A stretch of 64,000 nt of DNA from Anaerocolumna sp047777345 (lineage in GTDB: Bacteria; Bacillota; Clostridia; Lachnospirales; Lachnospiraceae). The first letter of the stretch is position 1, and every line of letters begins with the position of its first letter. Positions 35,545 to 44,481 of the stretch are shown here, piece by piece. The DNA lies in assembly GCA_047777345.1 (NCBI GenBank), contig JBKEEJ010000003.1:124001-188000 (forward strand), given 5' to 3'. Both the position numbers and the translations under genes were made by a program. Below the pieces are notes generated by a model that made no database searches, was not told the origin of the DNA, and worked only from the letters and a program-made list of their open reading frames with translations.

Positions 35545-36909
35545 TTATACCAGTTCCATAACATATTTCTTAAATAGGTTACCTCTTTCTTCATAGTTTT
35601 TGAACATTCCCCAGCTTGCGCAAGCAGGTGACAGTAAAACGGAATCGCCTGGTCTGGCATTTTTAGCGCAGACATCCACCGCTTCTTTAAGATTGTCTAC
35701 AAGAATAATATTGTGAAAACCATGGCGTTTTGCGGCTTCTGCTATTTTTTCCCTGGTCTGTCCCAGCAATACCAGATATCGTATTTTATCTCCAAAGCTT
35801 TCCAGCCACTCATCATATTCGGAACCTTTATCATATCCTCCGGCAATTAAAAGCGTAGGAGTCTGCATTGACTCAATAGCTTTCATAGAAGCATCCGGAT
35901 TGGTGCCTTTGGAATCATTATAATACTTAACGCCGTTTTTTGTGGTAACATATTCAATTCTGTGTTCCACCGCAACAAAATGAGTTATGGCATATTTTAT
36001 TTTATCCATAGGTACCCCTAAGGAAATGCCGCAGGCTACGGCAGCCATTACATTTTCATAATTATGTCGTCCGAATATGTTTAATTCATGAATATCACAA
36101 ACTACGGTTTTCGTATTTCCATCATGATAAATTATATTGTCCTTTTCCAGATAAATTCCCTTATCCAAAGGTCTGAGGCTGCTAAAATAAAACACTTTAG
36201 TCTTTGACTGAAGCTCCGAGCCTATTTCCCTTAAAATTTCATCCTCATAATTTAAAATACAGACATCGTCCATGTTTTGGTTCCGTGTTATATTTTTCTT
36301 GGCTGCAATGTAGTTTTCCATTGTATGATGTCTGTTTAAATGATCCGGCGTAATATTTAATATTGCGCTGACATTGGGTTTAAAACGTTCAATGGTTTCT
36401 AACTGAAAACTGCTTATTTCGGCAACCGTAACGGAATCCTCTGTTGTTGTGTCTGCCATTTCGGTATAAGGTACCCCAATATTGCCCACAACAAATACAC
36501 TGTCAAAATATGTTTTCATAATTTGACCCACCAGGGTAGTTGTGGTAGTTTTCCCATTGGTACCGGTTATGCCCACTATTTTTCCCTTGGAAAAACAATA
36601 GGCTAACTCAACTTCTCCCCAGACAGGAATGTGTTTTTCTTTGGCCCGGATAACTAAATCCAGGTCGGTGGGTACCCCAGGACTTAATATGAGCAAATCA
36701 ATGGTATTAAGCAAATCTTCCGATATATTTCCAAGCAGGAAGGAACCGTCAAAATCTTTTGGCAGTTTAGCCTTTACTTCATCTATGTCAAGTTGATTAT
36801 TTTCATCATAAATTACTATTCTGGCATTTCCCTTATGGAGTAATTTTGCCGCTGCAATTCCGCTTTTGCCAGCACCATAAATTAAAATTCGTTTTCCTTC
36901 TAGGTTCAT
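35545..36909 (-). CDS. murD: UDP-N-acetylmuramoylalanine-D-glutamate ligase (MurD)
   Basis: A 454-residue Mur ligase adding D-Glu. It has the N-terminal Rossmann part (KRILIYGAGKSGIAAAKLL), the ATP loop GITGTNGKTTTTTLV, the NITPDHLNRH block and the C-terminal YNDSKGTNPDA. The ATG at 36909 has GGAGG upstream; a longer open frame reaching back into mraY is not supported. It lies 24 bp after mraY. Confidence 0.96.
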   Translation of the reverse strand: MNLEGKRILIYGAGKSGIAAAKLLHKGNARIVIYDENNQLDIDEVKAKLPKDFDGSFLLGNISEDLLNTIDLLILSPGVPTDLDLVIRAKEKHIPVWGEVELAYCFSKGKIVGITGTNGKTTTTTLVGQIMKTYFDSVFVVGNIGVPYTEMADTTTEDSVTVAEISSFQLETIERFKPNVSAILNITPDHLNRHHTMENYIAAKKNITRNQNMDDVCILNYEDEILREIGSELQSKTKVFYFSSLRPLDKGIYLEKDNIIYHDGNTKTVVCDIHELNIFGRHNYENVMAAVACGISLGVPMDKIKYAITHFVAVEHRIEYVTTKNGVKYYNDSKGTNPDASMKAIESMQTPTLLIAGGYDKGSEYDEWLESFGDKIRYLVLLGQTREKIAEAAKRHGFHNIILVDNLKEAVDVCAKNARPGDSVLLSPACASWGMFKNYEERGNLFKKYVMELV

Positions 36910-36932
36910 TTTTTTGCCTTTCCTCCCGTAAA

Positions 36933-37901
36933 TTAAAGTCCCATTAATGCGATCAGGCAAAGTACCGCGGTAATAATAGAGAATACCGCAACCACTCTGG
37001 TTTCTGCCCAGCCGCACAATTCAAAATGATGATGAATGGGAGCCATTTTAAAGATACGTTTACCACCGGTTAATTTAAAATAGCTGACCTGAAGCATAAC
37101 CGATACTACTTCCACCAGATAAATCAGCCCCACAATCAGAATAAAAAGAGGCATCCGAAGCATATAGGCTGATGCGGCCACAAAACCGCCCAAAGCCAAT
37201 GACCCAGTATCTCCCATAAAAACTCTGGCCGGATAAAAATTAAATACCAGAAAGCCTAAAAGGCTTCCGGCAACGGCACAGGTAATGGGAGAAATCCCGC
37301 TTTTTATTCCTATAGCCACAACGGAAAAGAAAGTTGCTACCAGTAAAGTAACACTGCTTGCCAGGCCGTCAAGGCCATCGGTAAAATTAACACCGTTTAC
37401 CGTACCTAAAACTACAATAAATAGCATTGGAATAAACAGAAATGATGTATCCAAGTATTTACCGTCCACAAAACCGCCGGTAAAAGGTATCAGCATAGTA
37501 GTACCCACATCTGTATAATTGACCAGATAATATCCGAAAACGGCTGTTACCAGAATCTGTCCTACTAACTTCTGCCAGGCTCTAAGACCCATAGACCGTT
37601 TCATGACAATCTTGATATAATCATCCAACAGTCCGATAATACCAAATCCTAATGTGGTGAACAAAACCGGAATCATATCCGGATATTTTCCGATATAAAG
37701 AACAGATGTTATAGTTACACTCAGCAAAATAATAATTCCACCCATAGTAGGCGTTCCTGATTTTTTCAAATGGCTTGCCGGCCCGTCATCGCGGACATAC
37801 TGACCAAATTTTAATCTTTTTAAAAAAGGGATTAAAATCGGACACAAAACAACGCTTATTGCAAATGATATAATAACCGGCATTAATATTTTAAAATCCA
37901 T
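36933..37901 (-). CDS. mraY: Phospho-MurNAc-pentapeptide translocase (MraY)
   Basis: A 322-residue polytopic membrane enzyme that makes lipid I. Signature motifs are DDGPASHLKKSGTPTMGG, GLLDDYIKI, the NGVNFTDGLDGLA catalytic block and MAPIHHHFELCGW. About ten membrane helices are expected. It is placed between the SpoVD-like PBP and murD, the standard order. Confidence 0.97.
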   Translation of the reverse strand: MDFKILMPVIISFAISVVLCPILIPFLKRLKFGQYVRDDGPASHLKKSGTPTMGGIIILLSVTITSVLYIGKYPDMIPVLFTTLGFGIIGLLDDYIKIVMKRSMGLRAWQKLVGQILVTAVFGYYLVNYTDVGTTMLIPFTGGFVDGKYLDTSFLFIPMLFIVVLGTVNGVNFTDGLDGLASSVTLLVATFFSVVAIGIKSGISPITCAVAGSLLGFLVFNFYPARVFMGDTGSLALGGFVAASAYMLRMPLFILIVGLIYLVEVVSVMLQVSYFKLTGGKRIFKMAPIHHHFELCGWAETRVVAVFSIITAVLCLIALMGL

Positions 37902-37965
37902 CTTATTTTCCTCCCAAGTGACTTCTCTTATAATTTCTTTTGTAAACCAACTTTCTTATTATATG

Positions 37966-39915
37966 CTATTCCAGGTATAGAATCAAGTCACTATTTCGAT
38001 TTATCATTTCGCCTGATAAAGGGAACTGTTCCTTAACTGTATCACCTTCACCGATATAATAAATATCCCCAAAATCCATATCCTTTAACGCTGCTTTTAG
38101 CTCTTCCTTTTTTAAGCCAACCAAATCAGGCATTTTTATGGTACCTACTTTATAATTCTTAATTTCCGCTTCGGTATACTTAGGTTCAATACCCATGTAT
38201 GGCAATACGTTATCAAAGACTTCAGCAATTACCGGAGCGGCAATAGTGCCGCCATAGTAAATTCCTTCCGGTTCATCAATCAGAACGATTGCTATTATCT
38301 GCGGATTATCTGCCGGAGCAAAACCGATAAATGAGGATATGTATTTATTGCTGCTTCTGGGAAGCTTCTCAGAAGTGGCTGTCTTTCCGCCGATTCGAAA
38401 ACCCGGCAGGTAAGCTCTTACACCGGTACCATCTGATACGACAGCCTCTAAGAGTTCTTTCATGGTATCGGAAGTTTCTTTAGAAATAACGCCGGTATTC
38501 CCTTCATATTGAAATGTCTTAACGATATTTCCGGTGGGATTTTTAACCTGAACGCCAAAATGGGGTGTTACTATTTTCCCTCCGTTAATTACGGCACTGA
38601 CGGCAACCAAAAGCTGGAGAGGCGTTATTTGAAAGGACTGACCAAAGGAAATGGTGGCAAGTTCCACTGCTCCGACATTTTCCGGCCTATGCATAATGGA
38701 CTTTGCTTCTCCCGGCAAATCTACTCCGGTTTTTTGAAAAAGTCCCAGTTTGCCAAAGTATTTATACATGTTGGTTACGCCAACCCTGGCACCAATTTCC
38801 ATAAACACGGGATTGCAGGAATTTTTAATTCCTTCCACAAAAGTTTCACTGCCATGTCCCCCTGCTTTATGACACCGGATTCTCCTGTCTTCTACTATCT
38901 TAAATCCGGGGCAGGAAAAGCGGTCAGTTAATTTTACTACCTTTTCTTCCAGCGCCGCCGTTGCGGTTATAATCTTAAAAGTGGAACCTGGCTCATATGT
39001 GTCACTAATACAGGCATTTCTCCACATGTTATTCAGTAAATCATTGGTTTCCTTGCTTGTTAGGGATGAAGGATCAATTCCATTTAACATATTTTCCGTT
39101 AACGTATAGGGATCATTTAAGTTAAATTCAGGAACATTGACCATGGCATAGAGTTCCCCGTTTTGCGGATTCATAAGAATCAATTTCACGTTATTGGCAT
39201 TTTTTGCTTCCATCACTTTTAAAGCTGCCTGTTCCGCATACTTTTGCATATTGACATCCAGACTGATATATAAGTCATTGCCGGGTCTTGGTTCGATCCG
39301 GTCCTCCGCGGCATTTTCAATTTCAACACCGTATGCGGTGGTAAGGGTCAGAATCGTACCGTCAATTCCTTTCAAATATTTATCATATTCCACTTCCAGA
39401 CCGATTATACCCTGATTATCACTGCCGGTAAAACCGATTACCTTAGATGCCAAACTTTCATAGGGATAGTATCGTTTATAGTCTTCATCCACCATAACTC
39501 CGTCTAAATCGTAATTCCGGATTTCATCTGCAATTTCCTTATCTACATTGGACTTTATCCTTTCAATGGAAGAAACTTTTTCCACTCTTTTTCTTACAAA
39601 TTCGGTACTCAGTCCCAATTTTTCGGATAATACCTGAATTACCCGTTCCGGATCCGTAATCTGACTATGTATTACGGAAATAGTACATACCGGTTTATTG
39701 GTTGCGATGGCTATTCCATTTCTGTCATATATAATTCCTCTTTCCGCCTTAATGGCTCTTTCCCTTTCATGGAGAGCCTTCGCCCGTTTTGCATATTCGC
39801 CGGATTTTACTATCATCAGATAGCCAAGCCTAACTGTCAGTCCAATCGCCACAACCAGAATAACCACGACAATAATAAGCACATTTCTGCGATTGAAAGT
39901 CTTATTGCGTGCCAT
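37966..39915 (-). CDS. Class B penicillin-binding protein, SpoVD-like with PASTA domain
   Basis: A 649-residue protein: N-terminal membrane anchor (about 13-33), dimerisation domain, transpeptidase domain with STFK (in YEPGSTFKII) and SCN (in NSCNPVF), and one C-terminal PASTA domain (MPDLVGLKKEELKAAL onward). The third motif reads KTAT (in IGGKTATSEK) instead of KTGT, a change that may alter β-lactam binding. SpoVD acts in spore cortex synthesis; a role in division is equally possible. It is the second of two class B PBPs in a row. Confidence 0.9.
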   Translation of the reverse strand: MARNKTFNRRNVLIIVVVILVVAIGLTVRLGYLMIVKSGEYAKRAKALHERERAIKAERGIIYDRNGIAIATNKPVCTISVIHSQITDPERVIQVLSEKLGLSTEFVRKRVEKVSSIERIKSNVDKEIADEIRNYDLDGVMVDEDYKRYYPYESLASKVIGFTGSDNQGIIGLEVEYDKYLKGIDGTILTLTTAYGVEIENAAEDRIEPRPGNDLYISLDVNMQKYAEQAALKVMEAKNANNVKLILMNPQNGELYAMVNVPEFNLNDPYTLTENMLNGIDPSSLTSKETNDLLNNMWRNACISDTYEPGSTFKIITATAALEEKVVKLTDRFSCPGFKIVEDRRIRCHKAGGHGSETFVEGIKNSCNPVFMEIGARVGVTNMYKYFGKLGLFQKTGVDLPGEAKSIMHRPENVGAVELATISFGQSFQITPLQLLVAVSAVINGGKIVTPHFGVQVKNPTGNIVKTFQYEGNTGVISKETSDTMKELLEAVVSDGTGVRAYLPGFRIGGKTATSEKLPRSSNKYISSFIGFAPADNPQIIAIVLIDEPEGIYYGGTIAAPVIAEVFDNVLPYMGIEPKYTEAEIKNYKVGTIKMPDLVGLKKEELKAALKDMDFGDIYYIGEGDTVKEQFPLSGEMINRNSDLILYLE

Positions 39916-39994
39916 AGAAATAACCTCATTATTCTTATCGTTTTATTTTATTACAAAAAATATGAGGTTATGATTAATCCGGGAAAAGTATTCT

Positions 39995-42138
39995 TTATTC
40001 CGTATCTTGCGATTCGGTAGTCTCATTCAGATTATCCGGTATTTCATCCTGTACAGGCTCCTCGCCTTCGCCCGGGGTGTAATCAGACTTGGTATTTTCT
40101 TTCCCATCCCCGTTTGTGGATTCTTCCGAACTGGCATCCCGACTCGTTTCCGAACTGTTTTCTGTATCAGAATTTGTTTCTGTTTTGGAACCTTCTTCGG
40201 TGGCAGAACTTTCTTTTGCCGTATCTGAATTTTCTTTTGTATTTTCCTTTTCACCGGCCTTGTCAGAGTCTTTAGCAATGTCTTTATCCGGATTATTCTG
40301 CGTATCGGAACTTGGCAGTAAAGGGGTAACCGCATTCATATCCAAATCTTTGGAAGACTCGGAAGGATAAATTTCTAAAAAGGGCAAAACATCTTTTAAT
40401 ATTTTCCCCGCCAGTTCTGTTGCAACGGAACTTGACTGTACCGCAACATTTTGGGGCTCATCTATTACGACAAATATAACCATTTCCGGGTTATCGGCAG
40501 GTACGCAGCCAATAAAGGACACCACGTAAGTTTTGTCCGTTCTGGGTATTTTTGGGCGGTACCGGTTTTACCGCCTACCTTGTAACCTTCTACCTTGGCA
40601 TTGGTAGCGGTGCCCTCTTCTACGGTCAAATACAAAGCATTGCGCAAAAACTTTGAAGTTTCCCGGGAAACCGTTTCTTTAACAAGTATCTTGTCAACAC
40701 TTTTCACAACGGCGCCCTGAGGATTCTGAATCTCCTTAACAATATGGGGCTGGTAATAATACCCGCCGTTTACCAAAGAGGAAAAGGCAGAAACCAGCTG
40801 TACCATGGTACTTGTAAAATTTTGCCCGAAACTGTTGGTCGCAAGATCTGTTTTTGTCCCGCCTTTATTTAATATACCGGTTGCCTCTCCGGGAAGATCA
40901 ATACCGGTCTTTACGCCAAAATTAAAAAATTTCTGATATTTGCTGAAAGTTTTCCATCCTACCTTGGAACCGATCTGCATCAGCGCGTCATTGCAGGAAA
41001 ATTCAATTGCCTCACTAAGGGATATTGTACCGTGGGTATGGGCACATTTAATACGATAACCTCCAACTTCCTCACCGCCATCACAGACATAAGAATCATT
41101 CTGATGGACTTTATTCTCTTCCAATGCGGCTGCTATGGTAAATGGCTTAAAAGTAGACCCCGGCTCATAAGTGTCACTGATGGTGTAATTTCTCCATATT
41201 TTATTCAGAGCATTGAGTTTTTCTTCTTCGCTCATTTTTTTTATTTCGTCTTCCGAATAAAATGGAGTTAAATCCGAAGGATTATTTAAATCATATTCCT
41301 GATTGGAAGCCATTGCCAGTATTTCGCCATTATTGGGATTCATAATGATAACCCCGATATTTTTACTGCCATACTCCTCATTAAAAGCTTTTATATGTTT
41401 CTGAACAATGCCCTGTACATTGGCATCGATAGTTGAGACGACAGTATTACCGTTAACGGCGGGCTTGGTTGTTCGCTCCAGTTTTAATTCCGAATCGATA
41501 TAACCATATTCGATTCCGTTTACTCCGTTAAGTTCATCATTATAATACTGTTCAATACCCCAGTTGCCAACATTTCCGCTGGAGGTAAATCCGATAATAC
41601 TGCTGCCTAAAGTCTTATATGGGTATTTTCTTACATAATCTTCTTCAAACCATACGCCCTGAATATTGTCGTTTTTCTCCTGCTTATTTTTAAATGCCAT
41701 CATTTCGTCATAAGAAATACCTTTTTTAAGGACTACATAGCGGCTTTCCGGCTTGGTTTCCACCAAATTCATAATATCTTTTTTGGTGATGCTGTCATAG
41801 CATTCCGTCAGTGCTTTTATGGTGGGAGTTAAATATTTCTCATCCTCTAACATATTATAAACATCCAGAATAACATTATAAACCTTTTTGCTGGTGGCCA
41901 GTACGGTACCATTTCTGTCCACTATATCGCCCCGCTGATAGGGTATTACGGTACTGGTATAAGTTTGCTGAGACAATACCTTTTTCGCATATCGTTCGCC
42001 GTCCGTACGGTTAAGATAAACCAGCCTTACAATAAGCCCCATCATTGCCATTATAATAATACAAAATACAAGCAATAATTTTGCTTGCATTTTGTGAGTA
42101 AACTTTTTCATTTTTCTCGTTCTGGTTTCATTTCCCAT
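39995..42138 (-). pseudogene. Class B penicillin-binding protein, interrupted by a -1 frameshift
   Basis: Both parts together give a full class B PBP of about 710 residues: membrane anchor (about 19-42), STFK (TYEPGSTFKPF), SCN (FSCNDAL), KTGT (VGGKTGTAQK), then a Ser/Thr/Glu/Asp-rich tail of about 115 residues with no PASTA domain. The frame breaks right after KTGTAQK: the T-run at 40549-40553 has five T; six would restore IPRTDKTYVVSFIG. It is probably a sequencing error, as the second frame stays coding-like. The ATG at 42138 has GAGGTG upstream. It would be the PBP partner of FtsW/FtsL. Confidence 0.85.
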
Positions 42139-42236
42139 AATACACCTCAATTTACGCAAGGAACCTGTTACATATTATTTAATTACAGTCATCTTTAAAT
42201 CGGATGCTTTTCATACAAAACAGGACATACGAAACA

Positions 42237-42746
42237 TTATTTTAAAATTTTATCAAGAATGGATGCGTCCGTATCTTCCGGTATTTTCTCATATTGTCTT
42301 ACGTAGTCACTTAAATTGCTTTTATATTTTATAACCTGGTTTTCATTGGGATAAACCATACCAAGTTCTTTTGTGGCGACTTCATAAATGTAATTTAAAT
42401 CCAGAGATGTATTAATTTTTGCCAAAGCATCTTTATTCTGATCCTGCAGTTTAGTCAGTTTACGCTCTAACTGTGCAATTTCCTTATTCTGTGCCGTAAC
42501 CAGGCTTTGGACTCTTAAGTAATCAATACAGGTGTACAAAGTTACGGCAATTGCCACGACAAGAAACAGTGCCGAAACCAAATCAATTCCGGGGCTTGTC
42601 TTTAATCTTTTGTGTTTCCTTTTTTCCGGCTGCCGAACCGGCTTAATTTCCTCGTCATTTTCATACTCCGGAATTGCCTGCAGTTTTCTGGCAGTATTAC
42701 CATATATGGAATAATTATATTGATAACGCTTCTTTTTTGCCTCCAT
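42237..42746 (-). CDS. ftsL: FtsL-type cell division protein
   Basis: A 169-residue protein with a long charged cytoplasmic start, one membrane helix (about 54-74), and a heptad coiled coil (about 80-115, NKEIAQLERKLTKLQDQNKD). A YIYEVATKELGMVYPNENQVI motif of the FtsL/septum-initiator fold follows. It lies between rsmH and the PBP gene, the standard ftsL position. FtsL joins DivIB in the division complex. Sequence is weakly conserved, so order and topology support the name. Confidence 0.85.
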   Translation of the reverse strand: MEAKKKRYQYNYSIYGNTARKLQAIPEYENDEEIKPVRQPEKRKHKRLKTSPGIDLVSALFLVVAIAVTLYTCIDYLRVQSLVTAQNKEIAQLERKLTKLQDQNKDALAKINTSLDLNYIYEVATKELGMVYPNENQVIKYKSNLSDYVRQYEKIPEDTDASILDKILK

Positions 42747-42763
42747 GCTTTCCCCTCGATTCC

Positions 42764-43723
42764 TTATAAATGTTTTTCAAAAACCCTAAGTTTTGAACTT
42801 TTTGCTCTTTTGTTATCAATAATTTCCTGTTCCGACGGAAGGATAGGTTTTTTTGTTATAACCTTTCCTTTAGATTTCTTGCCGCATACACATACCGGAA
42901 AATCCGGCGGACAAGTACATGGGTTTTCATTATTCTTAAAACTGGACTTTACGATTCTGTCTTCCAGCGAATGAAAAGTAATAATACACAATCTTCCGTT
43001 CTCATTCAGCAAATCAATCATGTCATCCAGTGATTTGCTTAAAACTTCCAGTTCCCTGTTTAATTCAATTCGAATAGCCTGAAAAGTTTTTTTCGCCGGA
43101 TGTCCCGTATTCATTCGGACCTTCATAGGGATGGCTGCCTTAATAGTTTCCGCCAATTCTAATGTAGTCTCGATTGGTTTTTTACTTCTGGCCCGGACAA
43201 TATGTTTTGCAATATTCTTTGCGAACCTGTCCTCACCGTAATCCCTTATGATCCGATACAAATCATACTCACTGTAACTGTTAACAATATCTTTTGCCGT
43301 TTTTTCATTCCTGGTATCCATGCGCATATCAAGGGGCGCATTTTCCTTATAGGAAAAGCCTCTCTCCGGCGTGTCCAGCTGATAAGAGGAAACGCCTAAG
43401 TCCAGCAATATTCCGTCCACTTTTTCAATTCCTTGCTCAAAAAGTACTTTTTTCATTTCGGAATAATTACTGCGGATAATAGTTACCTTATCCTTAAACT
43501 CTTTCAGTCTTTCACTACCGGCACGTATGGCCGCTTCATCCTGATCAATTCCAATGAGCCTGCCCTTATCGGATAACCGCCTGCATATTTCATAGGAATG
43601 TCCGCCGCCGCCAAGTGTGCCATCCACATAGATACCGTCCGGCTTTATATGAAGCATTTCGATTGTTTCGTCCAATAAAACCGGTTTATGTTTAAAACTA
43701 AAATTATCACCTAAATTATCCAA
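42764..43723 (-). CDS. rsmH: 16S rRNA (cytosine-N4)-methyltransferase RsmH (MraW)
   Basis: A 319-residue SAM-dependent methyltransferase acting on C1402 of 16S rRNA. HKPVLLDETIEML, the SAM loop VDGTLGGGGHS, DGILLDLGVSSYQLD and the C-terminal ITFHSLEDRIVK are family motifs. It is read 11 bp after mraZ. Confidence 0.97.
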   Translation of the reverse strand: MDNLGDNFSFKHKPVLLDETIEMLHIKPDGIYVDGTLGGGGHSYEICRRLSDKGRLIGIDQDEAAIRAGSERLKEFKDKVTIIRSNYSEMKKVLFEQGIEKVDGILLDLGVSSYQLDTPERGFSYKENAPLDMRMDTRNEKTAKDIVNSYSEYDLYRIIRDYGEDRFAKNIAKHIVRARSKKPIETTLELAETIKAAIPMKVRMNTGHPAKKTFQAIRIELNRELEVLSKSLDDMIDLLNENGRLCIITFHSLEDRIVKSSFKNNENPCTCPPDFPVCVCGKKSKGKVITKKPILPSEQEIIDNKRAKSSKLRVFEKHL

Positions 43724-43734
43724 TTAACTGCCCC

Positions 43735-44163
43735 CTAAAAGCTTAGACCAAATTCTGACATATGTTCGGCAATCTGATCCATGTCACCGTAATCATTATT
43801 GCTTTCCCATCTCTCTTTGCTCCAAATTTCAATTTTGCTTAAAACGCCGACAAACACAACTTCTTTTTCCAGGCCGGCATGTTCCCGTAATTTGCTTGGG
43901 ATTAAAATTCTTCCCTGCTTGTCCACTTCACAGGTCGCAGCACCTGCCATAAAATAACGCTGCATTTTTCTGGCCTCTTTACTTCCAGGGAGATTTTTAA
44001 GTTGGGCAACGAAGTTTAACCATTCATCATTAGGATATACAAATAGGCAGCCGTCTAAACCTAGGGTAACAACAAATTCATCCCCTAAAGCTTCTCTGAA
44101 TTTGGATGGTATTATAATTCTTCCCTTATCATCAATGGTATGATTGTACTCACCCATGAACAT
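43735..44163 (-). CDS. mraZ: Transcriptional regulator MraZ
   Basis: About 142 residues with two AbrB-like SpoVT repeats, each with a D-K-GR motif (HTIDDKGRIIIPSKFRE and CEVDKQGRILIPSKLRE). MraZ represses its own dcw operon by binding GTGG repeats, four of which lie just upstream. The start MFMGEYNHTIDD (44163) has GGTGG 5 bases upstream; the ATG at 44172 would lie on the ribosome site itself. Confidence 0.97.
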   Translation of the reverse strand: MFMGEYNHTIDDKGRIIIPSKFREALGDEFVVTLGLDGCLFVYPNDEWLNFVAQLKNLPGSKEARKMQRYFMAGAATCEVDKQGRILIPSKLREHAGLEKEVVFVGVLSKIEIWSKERWESNNDYGDMDQIAEHMSEFGLSF

Positions 44164-44180
44164 AACATCCACCGCCTATT

Positions 44181-44220
44181 TCACCACTTACAACCACTTC
44201 GCTCCACTTTACTCCACTTC
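44181..44220 (-). promoter_or_regulatory. MraZ operator: four GTGG repeats at 10-bp steps
   Basis: On the minus strand four decamers follow one another without gaps: GAAGTGGAGT, AAAGTGGAGC, GAAGTGGTTG, TAAGTGGTGA. The GTGG cores start at 44217, 44207, 44197 and 44187. This spacing and core match the known MraZ box arrangement. The array lies between the promoter and the mraZ start, so it can block transcription early. Confidence 0.93.
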
Positions 44221-44227
44221 TAAGGTT

Positions 44228-44256
44228 ATTTTATACCACTTATGGGAATTAATCAA
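44228..44256 (-). promoter_or_regulatory. Promoter of the dcw operon (Pmra)
   Basis: TTGATT (44256-44251), a 17-bp spacer and TAAAAT (44233-44228) on the minus strand. It lies immediately upstream of the MraZ repeats, so the start point falls at or next to the first operator copy. Confidence 0.75.
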
Positions 44257-44383
44257 GTATTTATCATGAAAAAGATGGTGGATCGTCCTTTATTTATTCG
44301 ACCTTTTGTAACATTATTCATTTTTACCACAATATATTGTGAAAGAAATGAACTTTTTTAGTTTTTTTTGTCAAGATGTTGAA

Positions 44384-44427
44384 AAAAACAGGAGAAATAG
44401 CAAATTAGTCCTATTTCTCCTGTTTTT
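44384..44427 (-). terminator. Rho-independent terminator after lgt
   Basis: AAAAACAGGAGAAATAG (44384-44400) pairs perfectly with CTATTTCTCCTGTTTTT (44411-44427), a 17-bp stem with a 10-base loop, followed on the minus strand by a U-run. It ends the ychF-lgt transcript and separates it from the dcw operon; its A-rich foot allows activity in both directions. Confidence 0.88.
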
Positions 44428-44481
44428 ATATTCAAATAATTTCAAATTTATATTTTATATGATTCTGTTCCGATTTCTTTG

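Noticed and set aside
36910..37017. Longer N-terminus of MurD overlapping mraY
   Set aside because: The inner ATG (36909) has a proper GGAGG site and matches the family start; the extension does not.
40007..40370. Ser/Phe-rich and Lys/Gln-rich open frames opposite or beside the PBP tail
   Set aside because: They arise from the repetitive codon use of the acidic tail and have no start signals.
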